From assembly GCA_004551485.1 (NCBI GenBank), contig SBLD01000009.1:112112-156178 (forward strand): a DNA stretch of 44,067 nucleotides. The letters are read 5' to 3'. Source of the DNA: Billgrantia azerbaijanica (GTDB lineage Bacteria; Pseudomonadota; Gammaproteobacteria; Pseudomonadales; Halomonadaceae). Numbering within the stretch: the stretch's first letter is position 1; the number at the start of each line of letters is the position of its first letter. Under the pieces are notes generated by a model. That model saw nothing but the letters and a program-made list of their open reading frames with translations. It made no database searches and was not told where the DNA came from. Position numbers and translations under genes: made by a program. Of this stretch, positions 24,143 through 33,701 are shown one piece after another.

Positions 24143-26732
24143 GCGTCATGCGCAGCTTGAGCGGCTTGACCGGCTTGAGCAGGAGGGAATAGCCCAGCTC
24201 ACGCATGCGCTGCTTGAGCTCCAAGCTGTGGTTGGCGGTGATCGCCATCACCGGCAGCGGCTCCCGGCGCCGGGCATTGATGCGCTCGGCGACGGCCAGC
24301 CCGGTATCGCCCTCGTCGAGGTGGTAGTCGACGATCAGCACGTCGGCCGGATCCGCATCCAGCGCCACCTGTTCCGCCAGCGCCGCTTCGCTGTCGGCGA
24401 CCCAGACCTCGCACCCCCAGCGCGTCAGCAGCAGGCGCATGGCTTCGCAGATATCGGCATCATTATCGACCACCCAGACCCGCTTGCCCTCCAGCACCTG
24501 CTCGCCGGCCGGCGTCGCGGCCGACGTCGCGGGCGCAGTGCGCGGGGCCAGCTCACCATAGGGCAGGAGGATGCTGAACACCGAGCCGTGCCCGGCGACG
24601 GAGCGGACCCCGAGGGGGTGATCGAGCATCCGCGCGACCTTGTCGGCGATCGCCAGGCCCAGCCCCAGACCGCGATCCTGGCGCTTGCCGGCCGCCTGCG
24701 AGCGGCGAAACTCCTGGAAGATCACCCCCAGTTCCTCGGCTTCGATGCCCATGCCGGTATCGCCGACCAGGATTTCCAGGCCGTTGGCACGGCGCCGACA
24801 GCCCAGCAGGATGCGCCCTTCGGTGGTATAGCGCACGGCATTGGTGAGGAAGTTGCGCACCACTCGGGTCAACAGCTGGATATCGCTGCGCACCACGGCG
24901 CTGCTCGGCACATAGTGGAAGTCGAGCCCTTCGCAGCCCGCCACCTGGCGATACTCCCGGGCCAGACCATCGAGCAGCTCGGACACCGGAAAGGCGCTGA
25001 CATCGGGGGTGACCACCCCGGCATCGAGCTTGGAGATGTCGACCAGGGTGCCGAGCAGGGTCTCGACGTCCTTGAGCGAGCGGCCGATCTGGTCGATCAG
25101 GTCGCGACCGCCGGGCGCCACCTCCTGCTCGCACAGCGCACCGGTGAACAGGCGCGCGGCATTGAGCGGCTGCAGCAGGTCGTGACTCACGGCGGCCAGG
25201 AACTTGGTCTTCGACAGGTTGGCCGCCTCGGCCTCGGCCTTGGCCTCGCGCAGGCGCTGTTCCGCGGCGGCCCGCTCGGCGATCTCGTCGCGCAGTTGGG
25301 CGTTGACCTGGGTCAGCTCGGCGGTGCGCTCGCGCACCCGCTGCTCGAGGTTCTGATAGGCCTGGTGCAGCGCCTCGGCGGTGCGTCGCAGCTCGGTGAT
25401 GTCGCGGATCAGCACGAACAGCCCGATGACGTCGCCCTCGCTGTCGAAGTGCGGCACATAGGCACGCAGCAGCACCCGCTGTTCGCCGCTGGCACTGCGC
25501 TCCGGGAACTCGAAGGAGACGCTCTCGCCCGCCAGGGCGCGGGTCAGGTAGGGATGCAGCCGGGCGCAGTGCTCGGCGCTGTGCAGGGCGTCCAGCTCGC
25601 CGCCCAGCACCAGGCCGCGCGGCCAGCCATACCACTCGTCGTAGACCCGGTTGGTGAAGACGTAGCGCAGGTCACGATCCAGGTAGGCGATCATCGCCGG
25701 CAGCTCGTCGGTGATGGTGCGGATCCAGTGCTCGCGCTCACGCAGGGTCTCCGCCTGGCGGATACGCTCGGTGACATCGGTGAAGGTCAGCACCTGGCCA
25801 CCGCCGGGCATGGCATGGCCGCGCACCTCCACCACCCGACCGTCGGCGAGGCAGCGCTCGCAGGCCGGCGTCACGCCTCGCGCGTCCGCGGCCTCGATCA
25901 GCTCGCTGCTCTGGCACAGCGCCGCCAGGTCGTGCGGCACCTCGAGGGTCGCGAGCCCGGTCAGGGCGCGGAAACGCTGGTTGCACATCTCCAGCATGCC
26001 GTTGGCCGTGATCACCGCCACCCCCTGGGAGAGGCTGTCCAGGGTGGCCTGCAGTAGACGGGTCTTCTGGGCCAGCGCATGCTCGCGCTGGGCGTGTTCG
26101 TGGCGCTTGAGCGCGGTGATGTCGACGTACAGGATCACCCGCCCTCCGCCGCGGGTGGGGCGCTGATGCACCTGGACCCAACGATCGTCGTGCAGGCGGT
26201 AGACGGTGCGCCCGTCGCGGCGCCCCAGCTGTTCGCTGATCACCAGCCCCGAGCTCAGGGCCAGGCGCCGCAGGTCCTCCAGGCGCATGCCCTGGCGGAT
26301 GCGAATGCCCGCCGGTCGCCAGAACTCGGCGAAGCGACTGTTGAAGCGCTGGATGCGCTGGTCGGCATCGAACAGCACGAAGGCGTCGGTGATGCTCTCG
26401 ATGGCATCGACCAGGTGCTGGCCGGCGGTTTCCGCCCGCTCACGGGCCTCCGCCAGCAGACGATTGCTGGCGCGCAGCTCGTGGGTGGTCTGGTTGAGCG
26501 CCTGGGTACGCTCGCGTACCTGCTCGGCGAGCAGCACCGAGTGCTCGAAGGCGGCATAAGGTCCACTGCGCGGCAGGTTGCTGGCCTCGACGCGCTCGAT
26601 CAGGGCGGCGTTTATGCGCTTGAGCTTGGCGATCTCGCGCTCGAGTTCCCGCTCGCGCTTGCTGGGCTCAACCGCCGCGACGTGACTGGCCAATGACGAC
26701 TCCCGTGAAGGTCTGGTTGAGATGCATTCCAT
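24114..26732 (-). CDS. Cytoplasmic multi-PAS hybrid histidine kinase (NahK/ErcS'-like)
   Basis: A protein of about 870 residues without membrane helices. An N-terminal coiled coil is followed by three PAS-like domains (starting near [28 protein letters not shown] and [14 protein letters not shown]). The HisKA site is [17 protein letters not shown], the ATPase domain has NFLTNAVRY, and a receiver domain contains LIVDYHL with the phospho-acceptor Asp. The layout resembles P. aeruginosa NahK/ErcS', which sits beside NosP in the exa region. Start is uncertain: ATG 26732 overlaps the FIST gene by 65 bp and has GGGGAG 7 bases upstream, while a TTG at 26693 also has a GGGAG site. It is coupled to the FIST gene, its likely sensor partner. 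Confidence 0.84.
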   Translation of the reverse strand: MECISTRPSRESSLASHVAAVEPSKRERELEREIAKLKRINAALIERVEASNLPRSGPYAAFEHSVLLAEQVRERTQALNQTTHELRASNRLLAEARERAETAGQHLVDAIESITDAFVLFDADQRIQRFNSRFAEFWRPAGIRIRQGMRLEDLRRLALSSGLVISEQLGRRDGRTVYRLHDDRWVQVHQRPTRGGGRVILYVDITALKRHEHAQREHALAQKTRLLQATLDSLSQGVAVITANGMLEMCNQRFRALTGLATLEVPHDLAALCQSSELIEAADARGVTPACERCLADGRVVEVRGHAMPGGGQVLTFTDVTERIRQAETLREREHWIRTITDELPAMIAYLDRDLRYVFTNRVYDEWYGWPRGLVLGGELDALHSAEHCARLHPYLTRALAGESVSFEFPERSASGEQRVLLRAYVPHFDSEGDVIGLFVLIRDITELRRTAEALHQAYQNLEQRVRERTAELTQVNAQLRDEIAERAAAEQRLREAKAEAEAANLSKTKFLAAVSHDLLQPLNAARLFTGALCEQEVAPGGRDLIDQIGRSLKDVETLLGTLVDISKLDAGVVTPDVSAFPVSELLDGLAREYRQVAGCEGLDFHYVPSSAVVRSDIQLLTRVVRNFLTNAVRYTTEGRILLGCRRRANGLEILVGDTGMGIEAEELGVIFQEFRRSQAAGKRQDRGLGLGLAIADKVARMLDHPLGVRSVAGHGSVFSILLPYGELAPRTAPATSAATPAGEQVLEGKRVWVVDNDADICEAMRLLLTRWGCEVWVADSEAALAEQVALDADPADVLIVDYHLDEGDTGLAVAERINARRREPLPVMAITANHSLELKQRMRELGYSLLLKPVKPLKLRMTLSRLVEGRA

Positions 26733-27858
26733 TGCACTGCTCCCCGTAGGTATTGAACCCCACCACCCGGTAGGCGCGCAGCAGCGCCGAGGCGGCCTCG
26801 ACCGCCCCATCGCCCTCGATCTCCAGGCGGCGCAGGAAGCAGTCGCAGCCGATCACCAGGCGTGGCGGCCCCAGGCGGGCGATGATCTCATCGAGCACGT
26901 CACGCAGGTCGTCGAGGATCGGCGCCGCCCGCATCGCGGTCAGCACGATGCCGTTCTCCACGGCACAGTAGAAACTCAGGCTGAGATCCTCGTTGACGCG
27001 CTGGATCGAGCGCACGTAGGCCTGGTCGTGCAGGCGCACCGCCAGCGGATGACGGGCGAAGACCTCGTCGTCGAGCTCGTCGACCCGCCGTCCCACCAAC
27101 CGCGCATACTCCTCGGCGGCGGGTTCGGCATTGAGTTCGAGGACCCGGCGGTTCTCGCGGTCCGCCGCGGTGACCACCAGCTTGTCGTCCAGCGCGCGCA
27201 GGTGGTGGGTGGTGAAGACCTCGAAGTCGAGCACCGTGTTGACCATCACCACCACCGCGGCGCCGGCGCGGAAACCGCCGTTGCCGTAGACGTGGGTACC
27301 GGCCAGACGGTTGTCGTCACCGGCGCTGCCACCGAAGTGGGGGATGCTGCCCAGGGCGGCATTCAGCGTGGCCAATACCTGCTCTTCGCTGGCCGAAAGG
27401 CCGTCGAGCAGGGTCAGGGCGAAGGTGTGGTCCTTGATCGGCGCGATACCGGCCTGGCGGCAGTGGTCGAGCAGGCGGTCGGTGAGCTGCTGGGCGGCCA
27501 GCAGCGAGACGTCGTCGAGATCCTCGATCACCGCATAGTCGAGGGCGAAGTCGCGCTGGTCGAAGCCGATGGCGGTGATCCCCCCGCGACTGTAGCCGGT
27601 ATCGGCGATCTCGCCCGCCGTGGTGCACCCGCACAGCGTCACGCCACCGAAGTGCTGCTCCAGCGCCAGCCCCAGGGCGTCGAGGTCGTATTCCGCCGAA
27701 CAGAAGAACAGCACGCTCCCGAGCCAGGGGTGCAGCAGGCGGCGCGCCAGGTCCTGGGCGGCCATGTCGGGGTTGCGAGAGCAGGAGTGGGCGATCAGCA
27801 CCGCATCGTGGGGAGCGATGGCCGCGCTGTCGGCAGGAACCGGAAGGTCGATGTCCAT
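26668..27858 (-). CDS. nosP: FIST-domain sensor protein (NosP-like), copy 2
   Basis: A 396-residue protein with FIST and FIST_C domains (VLFFCSAEYDLDALG, LCGCTTAGEIA, GGSAGDD, and [16 protein letters not shown] near the C-terminus). It is homologous to the FIST protein at 18423-19580. It overlaps the multi-PAS kinase gene, as NosP and NahK do in P. aeruginosa, where NosP binds nitric oxide through haem and inhibits the kinase. The ATG at 27858 is preferred because the predicted -10 TATACT (27894-27899) lies between it and the upstream alternative at 27912. Haem binding is inferred from the family. Confidence 0.86.
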   Translation of the reverse strand: MDIDLPVPADSAAIAPHDAVLIAHSCSRNPDMAAQDLARRLLHPWLGSVLFFCSAEYDLDALGLALEQHFGGVTLCGCTTAGEIADTGYSRGGITAIGFDQRDFALDYAVIEDLDDVSLLAAQQLTDRLLDHCRQAGIAPIKDHTFALTLLDGLSASEEQVLATLNAALGSIPHFGGSAGDDNRLAGTHVYGNGGFRAGAAVVVMVNTVLDFEVFTTHHLRALDDKLVVTAADRENRRVLELNAEPAAEEYARLVGRRVDELDDEVFARHPLAVRLHDQAYVRSIQRVNEDLSLSFYCAVENGIVLTAMRAAPILDDLRDVLDEIIARLGPPRLVIGCDCFLRRLEIEGDGAVEAASALLRAYRVVGFNTYGEQCNGMHLNQTFTGVVIGQSRRGG

Positions 27859-27893
27859 GGGGAGACTCTCGATGACAACTAAACTTATCCCGC

Positions 27894-27961
27894 AGTATAG
27901 GAAGCGCCCCACTCGCTGGATATGCCACTTGGGTGCCGTCCCTGGCCCCCAGTGGCACTAC
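27894..27961 (-). promoter_or_regulatory. Predicted promoter of the second FIST gene, AgmR-type arrangement
   Basis: On the minus strand: GTAGTGCCAC (27961 to 27952) in the first-box position (6 of 10), CAAGTGGCAT (27931 to 27922) as second box, and TTCCTATACT with TATACT (27899 to 27894) as -10. The last two elements match the pedF promoters closely at identical spacing. The two TGCCAC/GTGGCA copies also form an inverted pair. Confidence 0.5.
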
Positions 27962-27976
27962 TAAGGTAGCAAGCGC

Positions 27977-29125
27977 TTACCAGGACATGGTGACGCCCAG
28001 GGCGACGGTATCGGTCTGCTCGATCTCACCGCCACCGCTCAGCGTCTCGATGTCGTGACGGTTGACCTCGCCGACCAGGGTCAGGTGGTCATTGATGCTG
28101 TGGAAGAGCGCCACGCCGCGGGTGCGCAGCTCCATGTCGGTCTGCTCGTCCTCGGTCTCGCCGTAGGAGAGCGCGATACGATTGGCCCCGAACTTGTAGC
28201 CCGCCTGCAGCAGGTAGCCGTCGCTGTCCACCTCACGCAGCGTGGCGTTGCCCACGTTGTTGGTGAAGAAGGCGTTGATGCCCTCGGCAGTGAAGCCCGA
28301 GGCGGTCAGGGTCGCCGGCCCCATGGTCGCCTGCACCCCGTAGCCCAGGCCGCGCGAGGTCACCTCCTCGACGTCGGAGTCGCTGCTCTCGGAGGTCTGG
28401 TACTGGCCGTTCACCCAGGTGTAGAGGTCGACGCCGCCCAGGCTGGTCTCCCAGGTCAACTCGGACTCGAAGCGTGGCGCCTCCTCGTAGCGACTCCCCA
28501 GGGCGCTGTCGTCGGTGGTATGCACCGGATCGAAGATACCCGCGGCCAGGCGCAGGCCGCCGGCCTTGGGCGTGCGGTAGGTGATCTGCGCGGTGGGGAA
28601 CGGATAGGGGTAGCCGGAGCCGATGTTGCCGAACGAGACGCCCCCGAAGTCCACCAGGCCCAGGGTGTCGCTGACCTGACCGTAGCCCGACAGCAGCTGG
28701 TCGAGGAAGATGTTGGAGCGAGCGAACAGGCCGAAGTCCTTACCGATCAGCACCTCACCCCAGTCGCCGCCGATGGTGCCATAGAACTGACGCACGTCGA
28801 TGCCGGTCTCGGTGCTGTTCTCGTCGCTGTCGTTGATGGTCACCCAGAACGACGAGCGCGCCGCCAGCTCCAGGCTGCCGACCTGGCGCTTGGCGTTGAA
28901 GCCGATCCAGTTGGGCAAGAAGCCCATCTTGACCCGCGACTGGCGGCGGTCGAAGTCGGAACCGGGGCGGTCGATGTCGGAGTTGACGTAGAAGGCATTG
29001 ATGTAGCCGTCGGCACTGAAGCTGGTGTCATCCTTGTCGTAAAGGGTGATCTCGGCCTGGGCGGCATGGGTGGTGGCGGCCAGGATGGCCGCAAGGCTGA
29101 TCCCCAGCGGAGTCTTGAAACGCAT
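27977..29125 (-). CDS. Gram-negative outer-membrane porin
   Basis: A 382-residue beta-barrel protein with a signal peptide (MRFKTPLGISLAAILAATTHAAQA). Alternating-residue strands follow throughout, and the C-terminus is the aromatic LGVTMSW instead of the usual Phe. It resembles the trimeric porins of the DcaP/Omp32-like kind. The ATG at 29125 has a GGAGA ribosome site. It lies between the FIST gene and the ErcS-like kinase gene, so it could admit alcohols or other substrates to the periplasm, but its specificity is unknown. An 11-base element GGATGTAAGGC upstream (29257-29267) is shared with the ercA upstream region. Confidence 0.85.
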   Translation of the reverse strand: MRFKTPLGISLAAILAATTHAAQAEITLYDKDDTSFSADGYINAFYVNSDIDRPGSDFDRRQSRVKMGFLPNWIGFNAKRQVGSLELAARSSFWVTINDSDENSTETGIDVRQFYGTIGGDWGEVLIGKDFGLFARSNIFLDQLLSGYGQVSDTLGLVDFGGVSFGNIGSGYPYPFPTAQITYRTPKAGGLRLAAGIFDPVHTTDDSALGSRYEEAPRFESELTWETSLGGVDLYTWVNGQYQTSESSDSDVEEVTSRGLGYGVQATMGPATLTASGFTAEGINAFFTNNVGNATLREVDSDGYLLQAGYKFGANRIALSYGETEDEQTDMELRTRGVALFHSINDHLTLVGEVNRHDIETLSGGGEIEQTDTVALGVTMSW

Positions 29126-29256
29126 CGTGATTGTTCTCCCTTGCTTGTACGTTACCGGACCGTCGGTCGCGGCCCAGGAAGGGAGTATCAAAAGGGAGAC
29201 GCTGCGCCACCATGCCTCGTGGGTGGCAGTTACGATACGCCTTGGTGGGGGTACCG

Positions 29257-29267
29257 AAGCCTTACAT
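29257..29267 (-). promoter_or_regulatory. Shared 11-base element upstream of the porin gene
   Basis: GGATGTAAGGC on the minus strand (29267 to 29257) occurs identically upstream of ercA (32254 to 32244). Downstream of it lies TATCGT after 21 bases here and TAATCT after 19 bases at ercA, each a possible -10. It could be a -35-region or activator site for both genes. Confidence 0.3.
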
Positions 29268-29305
29268 CCTTGTACGAAAGCAGGACAACGGCCGCAGAAT
29301 CGACC

Positions 29306-31006
29306 TCAGTCGCCACGCTCCGACCTCAACAGTTGATGGAGCACGGCGCGCAGCTTGCCGGGCTTGAGCGGCTTGTTGAGCACCGGCAGACCGGCCTGCC
29401 GCAGCCGCAGGAGCCAGGGGTCACCGCGTTCGGCGGTCACGACCACCGCCGGCAGTTGGGGACGCCGCCACCGCTCGCGCAGTCGCGCGATCAACTCGTC
29501 ACCGGTGTGGCCACCATCCAGGTGCAGATCCACCAGCAGGACATCCGGCGGCGACGGCAACGCAGCCAGCGCCTCCTCGGCATCGAGGGCCAGCGCACAG
29601 CGCATGCCCCAGCCTTCGAGCAGGCCCTGCATGCTGGCAAGAATGCTCGGCTCATTGTCGATCACCAGGGCCTGTCGTCCGTCCAGGGAGGGCATCGCTG
29701 CCGGGGGAAGCGTCACCGGCTCGCGGGTCGTCTGGCCGACCTCTCCCAGCGGTACGCGCACCGCAAAGCAGGAGCCCTGCCCCGGCCAGGAGCGCACCTC
29801 GACCTCGTGCCCCAGGCGCGACACGATGCGCTCGACGATGGCCAGCCCCAGCCCCACGCCCTGGCGATCCCTGGCGCGCGGTGCGGCGAGCTGGTGGAAC
29901 TCGCGGAAGATCGCCCGGCGCTGATCGGCGGGAATGCCCGGGCCGCTGTCCCACACCTCGATCCACAGCGTATCGCCGCGCCGGCGGGTGCCCAGCAGCA
30001 CCCTGCCCTGCCGGGTATAGCGGCAGGCGTTGGCGAGGAAGTTGCGCAGCACCCGCCCCAGCAGGCGGCAGTCGCTGACCACCCAGGCGTCGGCGACGCA
30101 GTGGCGAAAGGCCAGCCTCTGGCTGGCGGCGAGCGACGAGAACTCCGCCACCAGGCTCGTGCACAGGTCCCGCAGGGCGAAGGGCTCGCGCTGCACCTGG
30201 ACGCGGTCCTGGTCGAGACGGGCGATGTCGAGCAGGTCGGTGAGCAGCTCCTCGGCGCCCTCCAGCGACAGGTGAATCCGCTCCGCAAGATCGCGCACCT
30301 CGCGCTCCAGCGGTCGATCGAGCAGGGTCGCGACGAGCAGGCGCGCGGCATTCATCGGCTGCAGCAGGTCGTGGCTGGCCGCCGCCAGGTAGCGATCCTT
30401 GCTGCGATTGGCCCGTTCGGCGGCATCGCGCGCCTCGCGCAGCTCGGCATTGAGCCGCTCCAGCTCCCGGGTGCGCGCCTGCACGCGCGACTCGAGCTGC
30501 TCGTTGAGCTGCTCCAGACGGCGGCGCGCCTGTTCACGCTCGGTGATGTCGGCGACGAACGCCTCGACCAGGGACTCGTCGTCCGTCGACGGTTTCTGCA
30601 CCAGGGTGATGGCCACCGGTACGTCGCGGCCGCGCTGCCCGCGCAGCCGGGTGGTATAGCCCGCGACCCGCCCCTCGGCAACCACGCGCCGCTGCAGCTC
30701 GGCGGCGTCGTGCGGGTCGGCGAACAGCGTCGCCAGGGTGGTACAGCGGGCCAGGGTGTCGGCGACCGAGTCGTCGCCCAGCATGCGGGCCAGCGCCGGA
30801 TTGGCGGCGCGCAGGCCACCGGTCAGCGAGGCCTGGAAGATACCGTGCAAGGCGTTCTCGAACAGCCACTTGTAGCGGTTGCGCTCGGTCTCGAGCTCGG
30901 CCATGCGGGCGCTGAGTTCGGGATAATAGCTCTTGCGGGCCGACTGGCGGCCCAGACCGAGCAGCTCGCTGACCGAAGGGGTGTCCGGGGCAGAGGGTTT
31001 CTTCAT
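29306..31006 (-). CDS. ercS: Cytoplasmic hybrid histidine kinase, ErcS-like
   Basis: A 566-residue kinase without membrane helices: a PAS-like domain from about residue 45 (WLFENALHGIFQAS), a coiled coil, the HisKA site YLAAASHDLLQPMNAAR, an ATPase domain (NFLANACRY, GVGLGLAIVER), and a C-terminal receiver with LLVDLHLD. It follows ercA after a 15-bp gap, as ercS follows ercA in P. aeruginosa, where it takes part in the signal chain for ethanol oxidation. It shares the [11 protein letters not shown]-type His motif with the multi-PAS kinase at 24114-26732, so the two are relatives. No ribosome site is evident, so translation probably depends on coupling to ercA. Confidence 0.84.
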   Translation of the reverse strand: MKKPSAPDTPSVSELLGLGRQSARKSYYPELSARMAELETERNRYKWLFENALHGIFQASLTGGLRAANPALARMLGDDSVADTLARCTTLATLFADPHDAAELQRRVVAEGRVAGYTTRLRGQRGRDVPVAITLVQKPSTDDESLVEAFVADITEREQARRRLEQLNEQLESRVQARTRELERLNAELREARDAAERANRSKDRYLAAASHDLLQPMNAARLLVATLLDRPLEREVRDLAERIHLSLEGAEELLTDLLDIARLDQDRVQVQREPFALRDLCTSLVAEFSSLAASQRLAFRHCVADAWVVSDCRLLGRVLRNFLANACRYTRQGRVLLGTRRRGDTLWIEVWDSGPGIPADQRRAIFREFHQLAAPRARDRQGVGLGLAIVERIVSRLGHEVEVRSWPGQGSCFAVRVPLGEVGQTTREPVTLPPAAMPSLDGRQALVIDNEPSILASMQGLLEGWGMRCALALDAEEALAALPSPPDVLLVDLHLDGGHTGDELIARLRERWRRPQLPAVVVTAERGDPWLLRLRQAGLPVLNKPLKPGKLRAVLHQLLRSERGD

Positions 31007-31021
31007 GTCGCTATTCAGGCG

Positions 31022-32185
31022 CTACAGTGCCTCTTCGTAGACCACTGCCACGTCACGCTTGCTGGAGCGGCGCGGGTTGGTCAGGATGCAGGGGTCCTCC
31101 AGGGCGTGTTCGGACAGGAAGGGCACGTCGCTGGCCCGCACGCCGGCAGCGCCCAGTGTACCATCGAGCCCCACGGTCCGCTTGAGCCCCGCCAGATGCT
31201 CGACGAGGCGCTGCTTGACCAGCGACGGCGAGAGCCCCCGACAGTCGATGCCCAGGGTCTCGGCCACGCGCGTGAAACGCTCCGGTGCGGCGTCGAAGTT
31301 GAAGGCCACCACGTGCTCCAGCAGCATCGAGTTGCACAGCCCGTGCGGCAGGTCGAGGAAACCGCCCAGGCTGTGCGACATGGCGTGGACCGCGCCGAGG
31401 ATGGCGTTGGAGAAAGCCAGTCCGGCCTGCATGCTGCCTAGCATCACCTGGGCACGCAGTTCGCCGTCGTGGGGGTTGGCGACCAGCGCCTCGAGATGGC
31501 CATTGATCAGGCGCATCGCCTCCAGCGCATGGGCATCGGTCAAGGGGCCACTGCCGGTGGAGACGAACGCCTCGATGGCGTGCACCAGGGCATCGACCCC
31601 GGTGCAGGCGGTGAGGAACGGATCCATGGTCAGGGTGACCTGAGGATCGATCAGCGACACGTCGGGCACCACCGCCTTGCTGATGATGGAGAATTTCATG
31701 CGCCGCTGCCGATCGGAGATGATCGCGAACTGCGAGACATCGGCCGAGGTCCCGGCGGTGGACGGAATGAAGATCAGCGGCGGGATCGGCACGCGGATGG
31801 TGTCGACGCCCTCGAAGTCGAGGATGTGCCCATCGTGGGCCACCACGATGCCGATGCCCTTGGCACAGTCCATGGGGCTGCCGCCGCCGACCGCGACGAT
31901 GGCGTCGCAGCCGTAGTCGCGATACACCTGCGCCCCGGCCATGACCTCCTCGGCGCGGGGGTTGGGCGACACCTGCAGGAAGCGCTGGCAGGCAATGCCG
32001 CAGGCGGCCAGGTCGGCCTCGACCTCGGCGACCCAGCCCGCGGCCAGCACGCCCAGGTCCGAGACCAGCAGGATCCGGTGCGCGCCGAAGGCCTGGGCGT
32101 AGTTGGCCACCTTATGGCGGGACCCGTCGCCGAAGATGATCTCCGGCGCCACGAACTTGCGCAGTTGGGCACAGCTATGCGACAT
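31022..32185 (-). CDS. ercA: Iron-type alcohol dehydrogenase ErcA
   Basis: A 387-residue group III Fe-type alcohol dehydrogenase. It has the NAD-binding motif GGGSPMDCAKGIGI, the stretch STAGTSADVSQFAII, and metal-ligand stretches DALVHAIEAFVS and AMSHSLGGFLDLPHGLCN. ErcA of P. aeruginosa (next to pqq genes) affects regulation of ethanol oxidation rather than bulk catalysis. The ATG at 32185 has AGGGGGTG upstream; the in-frame ATG at 32212 is a worse start. The gene lies 92 bp after pqqE, so it may share the pqq transcript, and its own upstream GGATGTAAGGC element matches one near the porin gene. Confidence 0.9.
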   Translation of the reverse strand: MSHSCAQLRKFVAPEIIFGDGSRHKVANYAQAFGAHRILLVSDLGVLAAGWVAEVEADLAACGIACQRFLQVSPNPRAEEVMAGAQVYRDYGCDAIVAVGGGSPMDCAKGIGIVVAHDGHILDFEGVDTIRVPIPPLIFIPSTAGTSADVSQFAIISDRQRRMKFSIISKAVVPDVSLIDPQVTLTMDPFLTACTGVDALVHAIEAFVSTGSGPLTDAHALEAMRLINGHLEALVANPHDGELRAQVMLGSMQAGLAFSNAILGAVHAMSHSLGGFLDLPHGLCNSMLLEHVVAFNFDAAPERFTRVAETLGIDCRGLSPSLVKQRLVEHLAGLKRTVGLDGTLGAAGVRASDVPFLSEHALEDPCILTNPRRSSKRDVAVVYEEAL

Positions 32186-32243
32186 GACACCCCCTACTTT
32201 TGTCGTTGTCATGCCGTGAGATTACGTGATCGTACTCCTACCT

Positions 32244-32254
32244 GCCTTACATCC
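32244..32254 (-). promoter_or_regulatory. Shared 11-base element upstream of ercA
   Basis: The same GGATGTAAGGC as near the porin gene lies between pqqE and ercA, 59 to 69 bases before the ercA start. It hints that ercA has its own promoter in addition to read-through from pqqE. Confidence 0.3.
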
Positions 32255-32277
32255 ATCGTCTCAGCCGCGCGCGCGCC

Positions 32278-33426
32278 TCACTCGCGGCAGAACACCTGCG
32301 ACTCGCGGCGGTTGCGCATCACCAGTTCACCGCCGCCCCGGCCGGCGCGCTCGGCCTCCTCGCGGGCGTCCTCGATCAGCGCATGCTGCGGCGACAGCGC
32401 GCACACCGGGTCCGTGGCCGCGGGGTCGCCGGTCAGCAGGTAGGCCTGGCAGCGGCAGCCGCCGTAGTCCTGGTGACGCTCGTCGCAATCGCGGCACGGC
32501 CGGGGCATCCACGCCTCGCCGCGAAAGCGGTTGAAGGCGTCGCTGTCGTACCAGATCGCCGCCAGCGACTGGTCGCGCACGTTGGGGAAGGTCATGGGCA
32601 GCTCACGAGCGCTGTGGCACGGCAGCACCGCCCCGTCCGGCGCCACGGTCATGAAGATGGCGCCCCAGCCGCCCATGCACGCCTTGGGACGCTCGGCGTA
32701 GTAGTCCGGCACCACGAACAGCAGGCGCATGTCGCGGCCGCGCGCCGCGAGGCGTTCGCGCCAGCGCGCGGTGGTGGCCTCGGCGGCCTCGAGCTGGGCG
32801 CGGCTGGGCAGCAGCCCCGCGCGGTTGAGCTGCGCCCAGCCGTACATCTGGCAGTTGGCCAGCTCGACGGCGTCAGCGCCGAGGTCGTCGCACAGCGCGA
32901 TGATGGCATCGAGGTCATCGATGTTGTGGCGGTGCAGGACGACGTTGAGCACCATGGGGTAGCCGGCGGCCTTGACCGCCCGCGCCATGGCCAGCTTCCT
33001 GGCGTGCGCCTTGGGCGAACCGGCCACCGCCGCGGCGACCTCGGCGTCGCCGGCCTGCAGGCTGATCTGGATGTGGTCGAGCCCGGCGTCGCGCAGGGCC
33101 GTGATGCGCGCCTCGTCGAGCCCCAGCGCCGAGGTGATCAGGTTGGTGTAGAACCCCAGCTGGCGCGCCTCGGCGACCAGCGTCTCGAGGTCGTCGCGCA
33201 CCAGCGGCTCGCCGCCGGAGAAGCCGAGCTGCACGGCGCCCATCGCGCGCGCCTGGCGCATCGTCTCGACCCACTCCGCGGTGGTGAGCTCGTTGCGATG
33301 GGCGGCGAAGTCCAGTGGATTGGAGCAGTAGGGACACTGCAGCGGGCAGCGATAGGTGAGCTCGGCGAGCAGCCACAGCGGCGCGCCGGCCGAGAGATCA
33401 CGGTGCGTCGGCTGCGGCGCGCTCAT
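32278..33426 (-). CDS. pqqE: PqqE, radical SAM enzyme of PQQ synthesis
   Basis: A 382-residue radical SAM protein with the cluster motif CPLQCPYC (CX3CX2C) near residue 30, SGGEPLV, and a C-terminal SPASM region ([36 protein letters not shown]). PqqE crosslinks the Glu and Tyr side chains of PqqA, starting PQQ formation. The ATG at 33426 overlaps the pqqD stop (ATGA); a longer frame to 33654 lies wholly inside pqqD. It is the last pqq gene of the operon, as is usual in pseudomonads, and is followed by ercA. Confidence 0.95.
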   Translation of the reverse strand: MSAPQPTHRDLSAGAPLWLLAELTYRCPLQCPYCSNPLDFAAHRNELTTAEWVETMRQARAMGAVQLGFSGGEPLVRDDLETLVAEARQLGFYTNLITSALGLDEARITALRDAGLDHIQISLQAGDAEVAAAVAGSPKAHARKLAMARAVKAAGYPMVLNVVLHRHNIDDLDAIIALCDDLGADAVELANCQMYGWAQLNRAGLLPSRAQLEAAEATTARWRERLAARGRDMRLLFVVPDYYAERPKACMGGWGAIFMTVAPDGAVLPCHSARELPMTFPNVRDQSLAAIWYDSDAFNRFRGEAWMPRPCRDCDERHQDYGGCRCQAYLLTGDPAATDPVCALSPQHALIEDAREEAERAGRGGGELVMRNRRESQVFCRE

Positions 33427-33701
33427 GGCGCCTCCCGCTCGCGAATCCAGCCCTGGGCCAGGGCCTCGGCGAGGAACTCGCGCACGTCGTCTTCCAGCCC
33501 CTCGCCTTCGGGGAAGCGCTCGCGCAGCGCGGCAATGACCGCCCCCACGTCGCGCTCGCCGTCGAGGAGCTCGAGGACCGCACCGGCGCTGGCATTGAGC
33601 TGCACCATGCCCTCCGGGTAGAGCAGCACGTGACGCTCCTGGGCCTGCTCCCACTGCAGCCGCCAGCCGGGGCGCAGGGTGTAGACGCTGGCGTCGTTCA
33701 T
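33423..33701 (-). CDS. pqqD: PqqD, PqqA-binding chaperone
   Basis: A 92-residue protein beginning [19 protein letters not shown], with the PqqD core [13 protein letters not shown] and a C-terminal helix of about 30 residues. PqqD binds the PqqA peptide and presents it to PqqE. It overlaps pqqC and pqqE by 4 bp each. A longer frame running to 34118 is within pqqC and is not used. Confidence 0.95.
   Translation of the reverse strand: MNDASVYTLRPGWRLQWEQAQERHVLLYPEGMVQLNASAGAVLELLDGERDVGAVIAALRERFPEGEGLEDDVREFLAEALAQGWIREREAP

Noticed and set aside
24228-26057. A 609-residue plus-strand frame inside the multi-PAS kinase
   Set aside because: Antisense of a clear PAS, HisKA and receiver protein; the product is His/Val/Gly-rich.
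29184-29249. Possible AgmR-type promoter upstream of the porin gene
   Set aside because: A CCCCCACCAA sequence and GATACT exist, but the spacing is 60 and the box matches at only 7 of 10. Not strong enough to list with the seven.
28055-31441. An 1128-residue plus-strand frame across the porin, ErcS-like kinase and ercA genes
   Set aside because: It covers three genes with clear domains on the other strand and has no plausible ribosome site or family match.
32199-32208. TTTGTCGTTG near the ercA start resembling the box in reverse
   Set aside because: It sits next to the ribosome site, so the matching -10 would be inside the gene.
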